Below the pieces are notes generated by a model. It ran no database searches, was not told the DNA's origin, and saw only the letters and a list, made by a program, of their open reading frames with translations. From Cladobotryum mycophilum (lineage: Eukaryota > Ascomycota > Sordariomycetes > Hypocreales > Hypocreaceae), in assembly GCA_036429605.1 (NCBI GenBank), contig CM071590.1, forward strand, positions 4,588,001 through 4,652,000: a DNA stretch of 64,000 nt, in the 5' to 3' direction. Made by a program: the position numbers and the translations under genes. Position 1 is the first letter of the stretch; the number at the start of each line of letters is the position of its first letter. Below, in pieces: positions 20,893 through 31,849 of this stretch.

Positions 20893-22681
20893 ATGTTTCG
20901 AACTGCTTCGGCTAGGGCAGCCTCTTCCGGGGCGCTCGTCCGGTCATGCTATTCGTTGCCGAGGACCGCAGCGGCTTTTACATGGCGAGCTTCCACCCCG
21001 CAAACAAGATGGGGCGTTTCTCCAACAGCCGCCTCGACAGCATCGATCCGAACACGATCTATTCACAGCACACGAATCAGCATGGCGGCCGCACGAATCG
21101 AGAGTGATGCCTTTGGCGAGATTGAGGTCGCCGGTGACAAGTATTGGGGTGCCCAAACTCAGCGATCCTTGACCAACTTCCGCATCAACCAACCCCAGGA
21201 CCGCATGCCCCCTCCCATCATCAAAGCCTTTGGCATCTTGAAGGGCGCCGCGGCTACCGTCAATATGCGCTATGGATTGGGTATGTAGTGCATCGACCCC
21301 CAAACTCTTAATTTAGTATTACTGCTGCAAGCGAAACATGATATGTCCGCTATGCTGAGCTTTGCTGACCACATGTTGTCCTTGCAGATCCCAAAATTGG
21401 ACAAGCCATCCAACAGGCAGCCAAGGAAGTGGCTGATGGCAAGCTGCTCGACCACTTTCCCCTCGTCGTCTGGCAAACTGGGTCTGGTACTCAGTCCAAC
21501 ATGAACGCCAACGAAGTCATCTCAAACCGCGCCATTGAGATCCTTGGCGGCGAGATGGGCTCCAAGTCTCCTGTCCACCCCAACGACCATGTCAACCGCA
21601 GCGCTTCTTCCAATGACACCTTCCCCACTGTCATGCACATTGCTGCTGTCCTGGAGCTCGAAGGCGACTTGATCCCCGCTCTTCACAGCCTCCGTGCCGC
21701 CCTCCAGGCCAAGGTGGACGAGTTTGAGGCCAAGAAGATCATCAAGATTGGCCGCACACACTTGCAGGACGCCACTCCCCTGACCCTCGCTCAAGAGTTT
21801 TCTGGTTATGTGGCTCAGCTTGATTTTAGCATCAAGCGTGTAGAGAGCTCCCTACCGGACTTGAGGCTGCTTGCCCAAGGCGGTACTGCGGTCGGCACCG
21901 GCATCAACACTTTCGAGGGCTTTGCTGAAGGTATCGCCGAAGAGGTTAGCAAGATGACGGGTACCGAATTCAAGACGGCGCCAAACAAGTTCGAAGCTTT
22001 GGCGGCCCATGATGCTGTTGTACAGGCACACGGTAGTCTCAACACCCTGGCTGGCTCCCTAACCAAGATTGCGCAAGACGTGCGATACCTAGGCAGTGGG
22101 CCTCGCTGCGGACTGGGTGAGTTGGTTCTACCGGAGAACGAGCCTGGCAGCAGTATCATGCCTGGCAAGGTTAATCCGACACAATGCGAGGCTTTGACTA
22201 TGGTATGCGCTCAGGTTATGGGTAACAATGTCGCCGCGACGATTGGTGGCATGAATGGCCAATTTGAGCTGAACGTGTACAAACCTCTCATCATCCGTAA
22301 CCTACTGCACAGCTCACGCATTCTGGCGGATGGCATGCGATCATTTGAGACGAACCTAGTTGTTGGCCTACAGGCCAATGAGGAGAAGATTGCTAGCATC
22401 ATGAAGGAATCGTAAGTTTCCCATCTACTTCAGACTCACACCAATTGGTGATGTACTTTTTCTATAACACTGCTAACCATAAAACTTATAGTCTGATGTT
22501 GGTAACATGTCTGAACCCTAAAATTGGTTACGATATGGCCAGCAAGGTAGCCAAGAATGCACACAAGAAGGGCCTCACTCTCAAACAGAGTGCCATGGAG
22601 CTTGAAGCCCTGACAGAGGCCGAGTTTGATGAACTCGTGAGGCCAGAGTTGATGATTGGACCCAAGGCTCACAAGTTGTAA
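20893..22681 (+). CDS. FUM1: Fumarate hydratase, class II, mitochondrial
   Basis: Three exons, 20893-21280, 21388-22411 and 22492-22681, give 533 residues. The enzyme interconverts fumarate and L-malate in the citric acid cycle. Residues 1-60 are rich in Arg, Ser, Ala and Thr with no acidic residues, as in a mitochondrial presequence. The mature part begins near IESDAFGEIEVAGDKYWGAQTQRS. The lyase-family signature GSSIMPGKVN is at residues 383-392, and TGSGTQSNMNANEV, HPNDHVNRSASSND and GRTHLQDATPLTLAQEF are also present. A second in-frame ATG (residue 64, base 21082) in the context CAGCATGG sits exactly at the presequence end and would give a cytosolic form. Length and motifs are complete; no defects seen. 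Confidence 0.97.
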
Positions 22682-23714
22682 GGACAAACGAGTAATGCCT
22701 TGGAAGTGAGGGCGTGGTCGCATTAGCAAGAGTTCAGGGAAAAAACGTCAATAGAGAATGTATAAAAATGTAAAATTAGCAACGATGAGATGATGCAGAT
22801 GACACAAGAACAATCTGGGGTGAAGAACGATTCTGCGACAGAAAACTCGCTGATGGCTTGGGAAGTAGTGAGTAAAATAGGGGTAGCGCCAAGTGTATCT
22901 TGAACTTCTGATAGCTCAAAATAATGATTTGATCAATCATGGCAATGAGGCCATACCCAAGGATGGATTTGAGATATTGTACTCTAAATTGATGAGAAAC
23001 GCAAAGTAACACCCCCGCCCCCCACCCAAAACACGGTAAGGACGATAAGTTTCAAGAGGATAGTAGCAAATCACGAATATCTGAGCCGATAATAAAATAC
23101 GGGTGTTTAATTGGAATGGCGAGGCAGGTCGTCCGGGGTAATATTTCATTAATGCATTCTAGTAGCCGTCATAGGAGTGCTCTCGACTTCAATCCAATCA
23201 ATGCCATTGTGTCCATTTGCTAGGCAGACGAAGACGTTGGCCACTTCGTCCTGTCGCAGTTGCTTTTGAGATAGACTAGATCACAAATTAAGTGGGTTTT
23301 GAATGGCTTCGACATACTGAGAAAGATTTTAAGTGACTGCATCGCTGTCGAAACAAGCTCCCATAGAGTGTATCCGCTAATACTGAGGGGGAGGGGGCTG
23401 ATGAGGTAGAAATGACACTCTGGTAACACGGCTTTGTATTCCGAACTTAAGAGTAATTCTAATATAGGTGCAGTATCGTTAACAAAAAAACTGATGGAAC
23501 TCGCAAACTACTTGTTATGGTGGTGTTGACAAGCCGAGCACAAAGGTCATTTCCACTAGATCGCCGTGAGCTGTAACACGTGACATGATGTTATCCATGT
23601 ATAATTATATGAGATCTCTCATCAATGATTTTCATCCGTGAAGTGTCTGTGAAACGCAGCTTTATTAATGCCTAACATCAGCTAAATCATTATTATATAA
23701 TAAGAAGTGGCAAA
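22682..23714. other. Intergenic region between fumarase and the SRAP gene
   Basis: About 1 kb. A C-rich tract (CCCCCGCCCCCCACCC) lies at about 23011-23026 and a G-rich GGGGGAGGGGG tract at about 23386-23396. The 100 bases before the SRAP start are A+T-rich (TATTATATAATAAG at 23691-23704). No gene is called. Confidence 0.5.
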
Positions 23715-24998
23715 ATGTGCGGGCGATATGCATTGGCATTGGTGAGCACAACCTCTTCCAGTACGGGCCAAAGATGTGTGTCACTTATTGAAATTACATA
23801 GCGGCCATCCCAGATCCGCCGCATACTGGAGGACGATGACCTGCCAGTTGCAGATGCACCAGATGATGAAGCTAGTGACGCTCCTCGTCAGTCTTACAAT
23901 TTCGCCCCAGGGTATCATGGCATTGTATACCGAGCCGTCACTCCAGACCGGGGTGCTGTGTCAGGACAAGAAGATGTTCGTTTAAAGGTGGAGGGAGCAG
24001 GAGAAGGGCCCACCGATTCAGATGTGACCTCTTCCCCAAAAGCCATATATAAGCTCCAATCGATGCGATGGGGTCTTATTCCTTCCTGGACTAAAAGGAA
24101 TCCTGACTATGCGTCTATGTTGCGAACTATCAACTGCAGGTCTGACTCCTTAAGTACATCAGGAGGTATGTGGGGGAGCATGAAAGCCCGCAAGAGATGC
24201 GTTGTCATTGCACAAGGCTTTTTCGAGTGGCTTAGTACGGGACCCAAGAACAAACTGCCTCACTATGTTAAAAGAAAGGATGGCCAGCTTATGTGCTTTG
24301 CCGGCCTATGGGATTGTGTGCGTTACGAAGGTAGAGTAACATCTTTACATTACCGGTTTGGCTTGTTCACTAACAACCCCTCCCCAGGTACTGAAAATAC
24401 GATATATACCTATACTATAGTGACTACGGATTCCAACAAACAGCTGAAATTTATTCATGATCGTATGCCGGTCATTTTCAACCCTGATTCCGACAAACTT
24501 CGAAAATGGGTTGACCCGTCTCGGTATCAGTGGTCACAAGACCTTCAATCTTTACTTACACCGTTTGATGGTGAACTAGAAGTATACCCCGTTAAGCAGG
24601 AGGTTGGGAAGGTTGGGAATAATTCGCCGACTTTTATCATTCCTTTGGATAGCGAGGAGAATAAGTCCAGCATAGCCCACTTCTTCTCTAATGCGCCCGG
24701 GAAACATTTTGAGAAAGGGATCACGGGGAAAGTAGACTCCTTGCACAGTAATAGTGTCAACATAGATCTCACGGGGAACGCGAGCCCCAGTGAAGATACT
24801 GACACCCAAGTTACATCAGCACGTATTGGAGAAAAGCGAAAGATCTCCTTAAGGGAAAAGGCGGATTTACCACTCAAGAAACGTGCATCGACGCAGGCAG
24901 TGACAATAAGTGCAACACGGAATAAACTGAAAAGTCCTGCTAAGCCAGAACCGATCGGTTCCCAGAAGATTACCAATTTTTTCACCCGAAGTTCTTGA
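23715..24998 (+). CDS. SRAP-domain protein (HMCES/YedK family), abasic-site DNA shield
   Basis: Two exons, 23715-23741 and 23802-24998, give 407 residues. SRAP proteins form a covalent thiazolidine link with abasic sites in single-stranded DNA through Cys2, protecting them during replication. Catalytic features are all visible: the initiator Met is followed by C2 in MCGRYAL, with R4, N120 and R122 (NCRSDS), E151 (AQGFFEW) and a His near 228 (HDRMPV). MRWGLIPSW and MCFAGLWD are also family motifs. The intron falls right after residue 9. Residues after about 270 are a low-complexity basic tail ending SQKITNFFTRSS, which resembles a PCNA-interacting box (hydrophobic, two residues, then FF). The tail's role is inferred. 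Nothing looks broken. Confidence 0.93.
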
Positions 24999-25367
24999 CG
25001 ATCAGGTTAAGTCTCAAGTTCCTTAAACTTCTCTTGGCCTTGAAAGTCATGCGGCAACCAGTGCAGGGCCGCCATACAAATTTGTTTTCAATGTTGCCAT
25101 TCAACTGATCTTAGGGGAGCGGGATCCGGGGGGTTCGACGCTTCGATGTAATGCTGGAATTGAAAAATCCTCAGTAATATCTTCGTCTAAGGAGTTTATC
25201 AATTATTTATCAACGATAAAGGAGTTTGACGGGATTGGAAAAGGCATGAATGCTTTATGGACAACCGTCAAATTGCTCCCAAGTTCCAGGATTCTCTGTG
25301 GACAGGATTAGCAGAGTTGTATAATAATGAGCCATGCTGACGCAGTGCTACGCTTGTTGAGATTAAC

Positions 25368-25659
25368 ATGAGTCCAGCTATCAACTTACCTTCTAAAAAG
25401 ATGTCATATGCGCAGGTAGTCATATTCTCTTTGGCTTATTCATTTCGGGGTGGACCGATTGTATTGGAGGTCGAGCAGGTATTCAGAGAAATGATGCTAA
25501 TCATTCAATAATATAGATTATATGGCCTATTGTCTTCAGGTAATGGCCCCTGAAACAGAATATTTCATTACTGCAATTCATATAACCATTGACCATCCAG
25601 ATGACAACGAAGCGCCACAAGATTTCACCCAACAAAGTGTGCAATTCAAAGCAACATAA
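25368..25659 (+). CDS. Candidate small two-exon gene, 76 residues
   Basis: Exon 1 25368-25478 and exon 2 25540-25659 would join in phase 0 through a 61-base intron with GTATTC donor, TGCTAATC branch-like site and TTCAG acceptor. The product starts MSPAINLPSKKMSYAQVV, and exon 2 ends in a stretch of ordinary soluble-protein composition (VMAPETEYFITAIHITIDH then acidic and Gln-rich residues). No family is recognised. The evidence is only intron signals plus composition, so it may be chance or a decayed gene. Confidence 0.3.
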
Positions 25660-26640
25660 AAATGGATTTTTTGGTCTTTATCTTACATACATGCATGTAC
25701 GCTCATCTTGTCGTTTATGGGAAAGTGTTGTGGGTGTCGAGAATCCAGTATCTGACAAGGCGGGTTCGCCTTCCATTTTGAGTACATTTCTGACAACTCC
25801 AAACCAGGTGATGATAAACCTCAACTAAAAAAGATGAGCCGGGGTCCTCGCAATCTGACAACAGCGATCCAATGATAGCATTAAAGCGTAATATCTAAAG
25901 GAGCTGCCAAGAGCAAGTTCTCCTATACGAGGAATTCAAACCAAAAAGAGGAAGTGAAACAAGAATATGATGATGGCAGTTAACGTCACAATGTTGGTGG
26001 AGATTAGCCTATAACATGGCCACATATACACACGTATTTGTGACTATACCCTCTCTGACTCTAGGTTAATGAGTTCTGCCTCTCAGAATCTCATGTATAT
26101 TGTTAATTATGTGAGAGGGAGGCTGGCAAATATTCCACGACACCGCCGGGCAGGGCATGCAAGAGGAGGCAGTCTGTTGTGTTCACAGCGGTATTAATCA
26201 ATATTAATTGCTTCAGAGAAACAACTAACCTTAAATTTTAGGATCCAATGAATGGCTATATCATCTGGGAATGCCGACGGAGGAGCCAGATTTCCACCAG
26301 TGGCAAACAACATATGCAAGGCTTGCCCCTGTTTCACATGGTTGATGACCTTCCCAAATACTGTTCTAGCCTGAAGCAGTAAATAGACAACATACCCCGG
26401 ATTTCTCTTTGTTGGCCAAGAAAATCGTCCAACAATCGCGGGAAAATGCTCGGACCTTCCCGAGTTTATCTAGCGACGACTGCGGATGTGCACTTATTTA
26501 TGCCTAATATGGCCTCATCAGTCATTATCAGGAACACAATTCGGGCCGGTTTGGAATGCGGTTAGTGAGCGAACCGGAACGTCGGCGAGCTGTACGATTA
26601 TCTCAAGTGAGACGTGCAATGGAATTGGAAGATGGATGAA

Positions 26641-26648
26641 TATATAAG
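26641..26648 (+). promoter_or_regulatory. TATA box of the transglycosylase-like gene
   Basis: TATATAAG lies 91 bases before the ATG at 26732, a suitable distance for a core promoter with a leader of about 50-60 bases. This is the clearest TATA box in the gene-rich part of the window and suits a regulated secreted protein. Confidence 0.55.
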
Positions 26649-26731
26649 GACTTCAAACGGCCCATGAGATAGCTTCTCTGTAGACTCGCACCACTCATTG
26701 TGTTACTACATAACTGGACACCCAAAACAAG

Positions 26732-27486
26732 ATGCCTTCATCCACAACCTACCTTTCAGTTCTCTCAGCGCTCGCCGTTGGCGTTGCTGTTGCTCAACTC
26801 AACCCCAATGCAACAGGCGCATGCTCTCCCAGCAAAGGTGGAAAGGGGGCATGCGGACCTAACGGTTCAGAGGCATGGCTTAACAATGGCCTTGAGGGCA
26901 ATGGTTGGGAACCGCCCTTCCTCGACATCAACAAGTTGACCCACATCACCCTCAATGCCTACTACAACGGTGTTGGCAAACGATGCAAGCAGTATGACCA
27001 ATACTTCCAGGCCGCGGGCAAGAAGTACAACATCGACCCGGCTATTCTCGCTTTCATCGCTATGCAAGAATCCTCTTGTAATGCAGATGAGGGTGGTCCC
27101 ACACCAGGTTTGATGCAATGTGACCCTGGCAACTGCCAGAATGGCAGCAGAAGTTGTCAGTATCCTATCCAAGACAATGTCAACTGCGGTGCCTGGGTGT
27201 TGAGAAGTGCGCTTGATCGCTTCGGCGGCAATGCTGTTCATGCTCTTGGCAGCTATAACGGCTGGTATACGGCTAAAGATGGCACCGGTTTGAACGGCGG
27301 CAAAGGTCTTACTAAAGGCTATCCATGCTCCGCAGAGGAAAGAGACATGGCTCGCCACAGAATTTGGATTATCTTCACGAAACACTGAATGGCTGGTTCC
27401 AAGGATACGATGTATATGGCAAAGATGCGTACCTCGATGGCACCTACGCCTGTCGCGGATCATGTAACGGAAACAATCTTTGCTAA
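26732..27486 (+). CDS. Secreted lytic-transglycosylase (SLT)-like protein, frame interrupted near the C-terminus
   Basis: A signal peptide (about residues 1-21, ending AVAQ) is followed by a Cys-rich segment and a lysozyme-like domain with AILAFIAMQESSCN and PGLMQCD. E113 in AMQESS is the likely catalytic acid of the SLT fold. Later motifs NCGAWVLRSALDRFGGN and LGSYNGWYTAK complete the domain. The initial frame stops at 27386-27388 after CSAEERDMARHRIW. A second frame continues from about 27335 as GSPQNLDYLHETLNGWFQGYDVYG and ends with paired cysteines at TAA 27484-27486. One missing base at GCAGAGGAAAG (about 27332-27342) explains the break; no intron fits. Expected length is about 250 residues. 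It may act on peptidoglycan or chitin-type polymers outside the cell; the substrate is inferred. It is the last gene before the A+T-rich block. Confidence 0.8.
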
Positions 27487-27900
27487 GCACCGGCATAGTG
27501 ATGGAGCAAATGAATGAGGTGTGGATGCGTATATTTGTCTGAGGGTTAAGGTGTTATACAAAGAACACACTTGTCTGTATATAGATTTGTTCGTAAATAG
27601 TACAAAGGTATAAGTTGGCATGTATTTATGAAATGAAAGCGGCAGAATAATTTTATGTATCTGTTTTACTACAAGTTTGAGTGGATGTTATAAGCAGCTT
27701 TATCCCTCTATTGGAGTGCTTCATGAAGCTGCTTCATGTTAGGAAACAGTGCTGGAATAGAGCCAGATATAACATAGTGTCAGGAAGTTTCCATAACTTC
27801 CTAAGTGAGATAGTAAAAAATCGAATGCCGGGATGGATCGTAGAAAATGGAGAATAATTATGTACATTAGTGCGCGTAGTATAACACCGTCCCGAAAACA
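27487..27900. other. Transition from gene-rich DNA to the A+T-rich block, with nested inverted repeats
   Basis: Composition is still normal here and drops sharply at about 27900. Short inverted repeats are nested at 27686-27774: TGTTATA/TATAACA outside, CTCTATT/AATAGAG inside, and the palindrome GCTTCATGAAGC at 27718-27729. A separate hairpin AGGAAGTT/AACTTCCT is at 27782-27802. They may be a decayed small element or transcript-end structures. Confidence 0.5.
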
Positions 27901-28383
27901 CTTGAATGAATAATATGAGAAGAGTATAGGATTATCTTATATAAGTTATATTATTTTTTATATGAATTGTATACATAAGTTTTAATGTATATGAAATATA
28001 ATATTTATATATTATTATTATATATTTATATATTATAGGAGATATTATTATAATGTGTAATAATATTTTTATTTTATTTTATTAAATAAAATAGTTTAAA
28101 AAATTTTTAAATTTAATTAATTTAATATTTTAGTTATTAAATTTATATAATTATAATATTAATATTTAATTTTGTTATTTTAAGATTAATAAATTTCTAA
28201 TTTTAATAAATTAATATAAGAAATATTATATAAATTATTATATTTTAAAAATAGAATTATTTTATATAATTAATTATTAATTTATTTATATATTTATATA
28301 TTTTTTTATTTTATAATTAAATAATAAATATAATATTTAATACTTATATTTTTAATATATTTATTATTAAATTATTTAATAAA

Positions 28384-28386
<3 letters not shown>

Positions 28387-28414
<28 letters not shown>
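28387..28414. repeat. AAT trinucleotide microsatellite
   Basis: About nine uninterrupted AAT units, lying in the part of the dispersed repeat that contains AATAATAAT stretches in most copies. Confidence 0.85.
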
Positions 28415-30170
28415 CCTATTTTTAGAATATATTAAGTATAAAATAAAATTAATCTTATAAATTATTAATTAACTCTAGACTTTAGTATATTATTATACTA
28501 AACGCTTTAATTATATAATTAAAATTAAAGTTTAAATAATTAATTTAATTAAACTAAAACTGATTTATACTTTTTATATAATATATTTATTAAAATAATA
28601 AATAAACTAAAAAATAGATTTCTTTTAAAAAAATTAGATTTTCTATAAATACGTAAGGCCTTAAGAGTTTTATAAATAAACAAATCCCTTCCTACTAATC
28701 ACGCTCGGCATCACAGTTACTCATACACACAGTCAAATACACACAACAACCCCATAAAGCACTCACAATAAATAATCAACAGCTATAACTCTTATTATCT
28801 TAGAAATTAAATAAATAATTAAAAGACCTGGCTAATCTAAATCGAATTATAAATTATACCTAGAAAAAGCAATAAAATAACTTAAGGGAAAAAAACTAAA
28901 TATAAATTCTATTAAAAGTAAAATTAAAATAAATAAAAAGTAATAAAAAATAGTTAAAATTAAAAAGAATATGAATTATTTAAATAATTTAACTTATATT
29001 ATAAATAAAAGAAAGATTCTAAGTTTAATTATTAAATTTAAAAAAAAACTAAATAATTTAAATAAGGATTTATAGAAATAAAAGTAATTAAGTTTTAAAT
29101 CATTAAAAATAATATATATAATTATTTAATTAATAATAATTTAATACTATAATAATGATATTCTATTTATCATATTAATACTAATATTTATACTAATATA
29201 ACCTTATAATAAAAGATTCTATTAATACTATTAATAAAACTATTGATAAATTAATTAATAATGATTTTCGTTAAGCTCTAGAGTTTATAATATTGTGTTT
29301 TTAATTACAGTAGTTTATAATGTTTAAATATAATAAATAAAACCTTAAAACTTTTTAATATAGAATAAGTTTGTTTTAATATTATATTAAATAAAATTAT
29401 TATTTTATTTTATTAAAATCTAAATCTTATATATTTTAATAAAATATTTATTATTTAATTATATAATTAAAACATTAACTAAACAATTATATATATTATT
29501 ATCTTTAGCTATTTAAAACCTAATTACTTTTATTTTTATGAATCCTTATTTAGACTATCTAGTTCCCTTTAAACCTTATAATTAAACTTAAGCTTTTTTT
29601 ATTCTATTTTGTATTTATAATATAATTCAAATTACCCAAACAATTAATTCTTTATTAATTTTAGTTATTTTTTATTTAATTTAAATTTTAGCTTTAATAG
29701 AATTTATATTTAGCTTTTTTAATTAAGCTATTTTATTATATATAGTGTTTTTTTAAGTATACTTAATAACTTAATTTAGATTAATTAAGTATTTTCATAG
29801 TTTGTTTAGCTGTTAAGATAATAAGAATAAAATATTTTTAATTAGCATTTATAACTCTAATAGCTTAGATAAGAGTTATAGTTATTGATTATGTATTATG
29901 AGTGTGTGTTTATAGGGTCATTGTATATACACGACTATATATACAATTCACTATTATAAATAACTGTAATATTAAGTATATAGGAAACAATTTATTTATT
30001 TATAAATAATCTTAAGGCCTTGAATACTTATAAAAGTCTTGTTTTTTAAAAACCTTTATTTTTTAGTATATTATTTATTATTATAATAAATGTATTATAT
30101 AAAGAATATAAAAAGGTTTAGGTTTAATTAAATTAATTAATTAAATTTTAATTTTAATAATATAATTAAG

Positions 30171-30718
30171 AGTATTGCTATTCGGGCTATAACATATTGC
30201 TATTCGGGCTATAATTAACTTAAGTTAGCCTAGCGCTGTAATTATTGTTTTAGCTCCCGCGCTAAGGCCATAGTTATAGCAGGACTTGCATTTAAGTACT
30301 ATAATTACAGCGTATTTAATCGCTATAAGCTAACTAAATACACTATAACAGTAATAGCTAGCCGCGACACCTAATCGCAATACCTAATCGCATTAGCTAA
30401 TCGTACTAGCTAATCGTAATGGCTGATTAAAATAGGTAATGCAAATGCCTGATGTAAATAACTGATTGAAATAGCTGATTGAACTAGCTGATATAAATGG
30501 CTAGTGCAAATGGCTAATTGAATTGGTTGATGCAAAGGGCACAGTTATAGCGGCTATTATGCTATTATAAGGCATTTTATTAGGCTATAGCGATTGAATG
30601 TGCTATTATTATTGTGATCAAATGTAAGCCCTGCTGTAACTGGGGGTTAAGAGCCTAGTATATTATACTAGGCTAAAAGTAAAAAGGTTCTAGAAAATAT
30701 AGCCCGAATAGTAATACT
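30171..30718. mobile_element. 548-bp inverted-repeat transposon-like element with internal minisatellite
   Basis: The left end AGTATTGCTATTCGGGCTAT (30171-30190) is matched in reverse complement by 30699-30718 with one G/A difference. A second copy of the left motif follows at 30195. Inner inverted repeats also pair: about 30269-30293 with 30622-30646. The flanks TATAATTAAG (30161-30170) and TATAATTAAA (30719-30728) form a 10-bp target duplication with one transition. G+C is clearly higher than around it. It lacks coding capacity. The 9-10-bp duplication suggests a non-autonomous Mutator-like element. It interrupts a copy of the dispersed repeat (AATAATATAATTAAAGCTTTTAATATAAT), so it inserted after that repeat. 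Confidence 0.85.
30371..30539 (+). repeat. Thirteen tandem copies of a 13-bp unit
   Basis: Units such as CTAATCGCAATAC, CTAATCGCATTAG, CTAATCGTACTAG, CTGATTGAAATAG and CTGATTGAACTAG follow one another without gaps from 30371 to 30539. The unit length stays 13 throughout although the sequence drifts, largely by transitions. The array is the centre of the inverted-repeat element at 30171-30718. Confidence 0.85.
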
Positions 30719-31779
30719 TATAATTAAAGCTTTTAATATAATAGTTTAATGGTTTAATGATTAATAGTTTTAAAAGGTATACTAAAATATAAACTTAACT
30801 AATAGTTTATAATATAAATTTTATTTTATAATTAAAATATTTTTAAAATATAATAATAAAAATACTAAAAATACAAAAACTAAATGCTATATTCACTGTT
30901 TGATTGTAAAAATTAAAAATTATATAATATATTTTTATTAGTTTTATATATTAATATAATATCTTATGGTTATATAGGTTTTTCTTTTAATTTTATAGTT
31001 AAGTCATAAATATAGTGCTTAGTATTTATATTTATCATATAGTTATTATTAAATTGTTTAATAGAATATAATAATAAGAATAAAAATAGTTCTATTTTAA
31101 AAATATATTAATTATAAGTTAAACTTCATATTATAAACCATTAGCTAATTCTATGCTTTAGTATACCTCTTTAACCTATTAATACTAACTAAATTATTAT
31201 ATTTTATATTAAAAGCCTTAAGATTACTTATAAATAAATAAATTCTGTTTTACTAATTATATTTAATATTATAGTTACTTATATATATATAATCACATAT
31301 ATATAATAATCCTATAAAATATACTTATACAATTAATAACTATAATTATTATTCTGAGAAACTAATTAAATAACTAAAACACTTAAATTTAAATTTAATT
31401 ATTAATTAAATCTAAAAAAAGATAATAAAATAGTTTAAAAAAATCTAAATCTAAACTCTATAATAATTAAATTAAAGATTAAATAAGAGATTATTAAGAT
31501 AAAATAAAACTTAAAATTAATTAATTAACTAAATTAAATAATAAATATAATTAAAAGAAATATTAATAACGGAAATTGAATATATAATTATAATATTTAA
31601 AAAGAATTTAATTATATAATTAAATAAATGTTTTAGTAAAATCTATAAGATTTAAATTTTAATAAGATAAAGCTAAATCTATTTATTATAATTAATTAAT
31701 ATAACTAAATAAGTTACAAAGACTTATCCTTTAAGGGAAAAATAATATCTTATATATTTTATACAGGGAAAGTTTTTAT

Positions 31780-31849
31780 ACATACAGCTAACTTAAACAC
31801 ATTAGTTATAGCCCAAATAGTAATACATTATAGCCTGAATAGCAATACT
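31780..31849 (-). mobile_element. Terminal fragment of a second copy of the 30171-30718 element
   Basis: The doubled end motif (TATAGCCCAAATAGTAATAC, then TATAGCCTGAATAGCAATAC) is the reverse complement of 30171-30215, with C-to-T changes. It is preceded by GCTAACTTAA, which also matches the element inside its left end. No opposite end is visible nearby, so only a fragment remains. Confidence 0.65.

Larger units (their letters stand above)
24999..26731. other. 1.7-kb intergenic region with one weak small-gene candidate
   Basis: Apart from the candidate small gene at 25368-25659, no coding region is convincing. The right end (26560-26731) is the promoter of the transglycosylase-like gene, with a TATA box at 26641-26648. 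No tRNA, transposon end or repeat was recognised. Confidence 0.5.
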
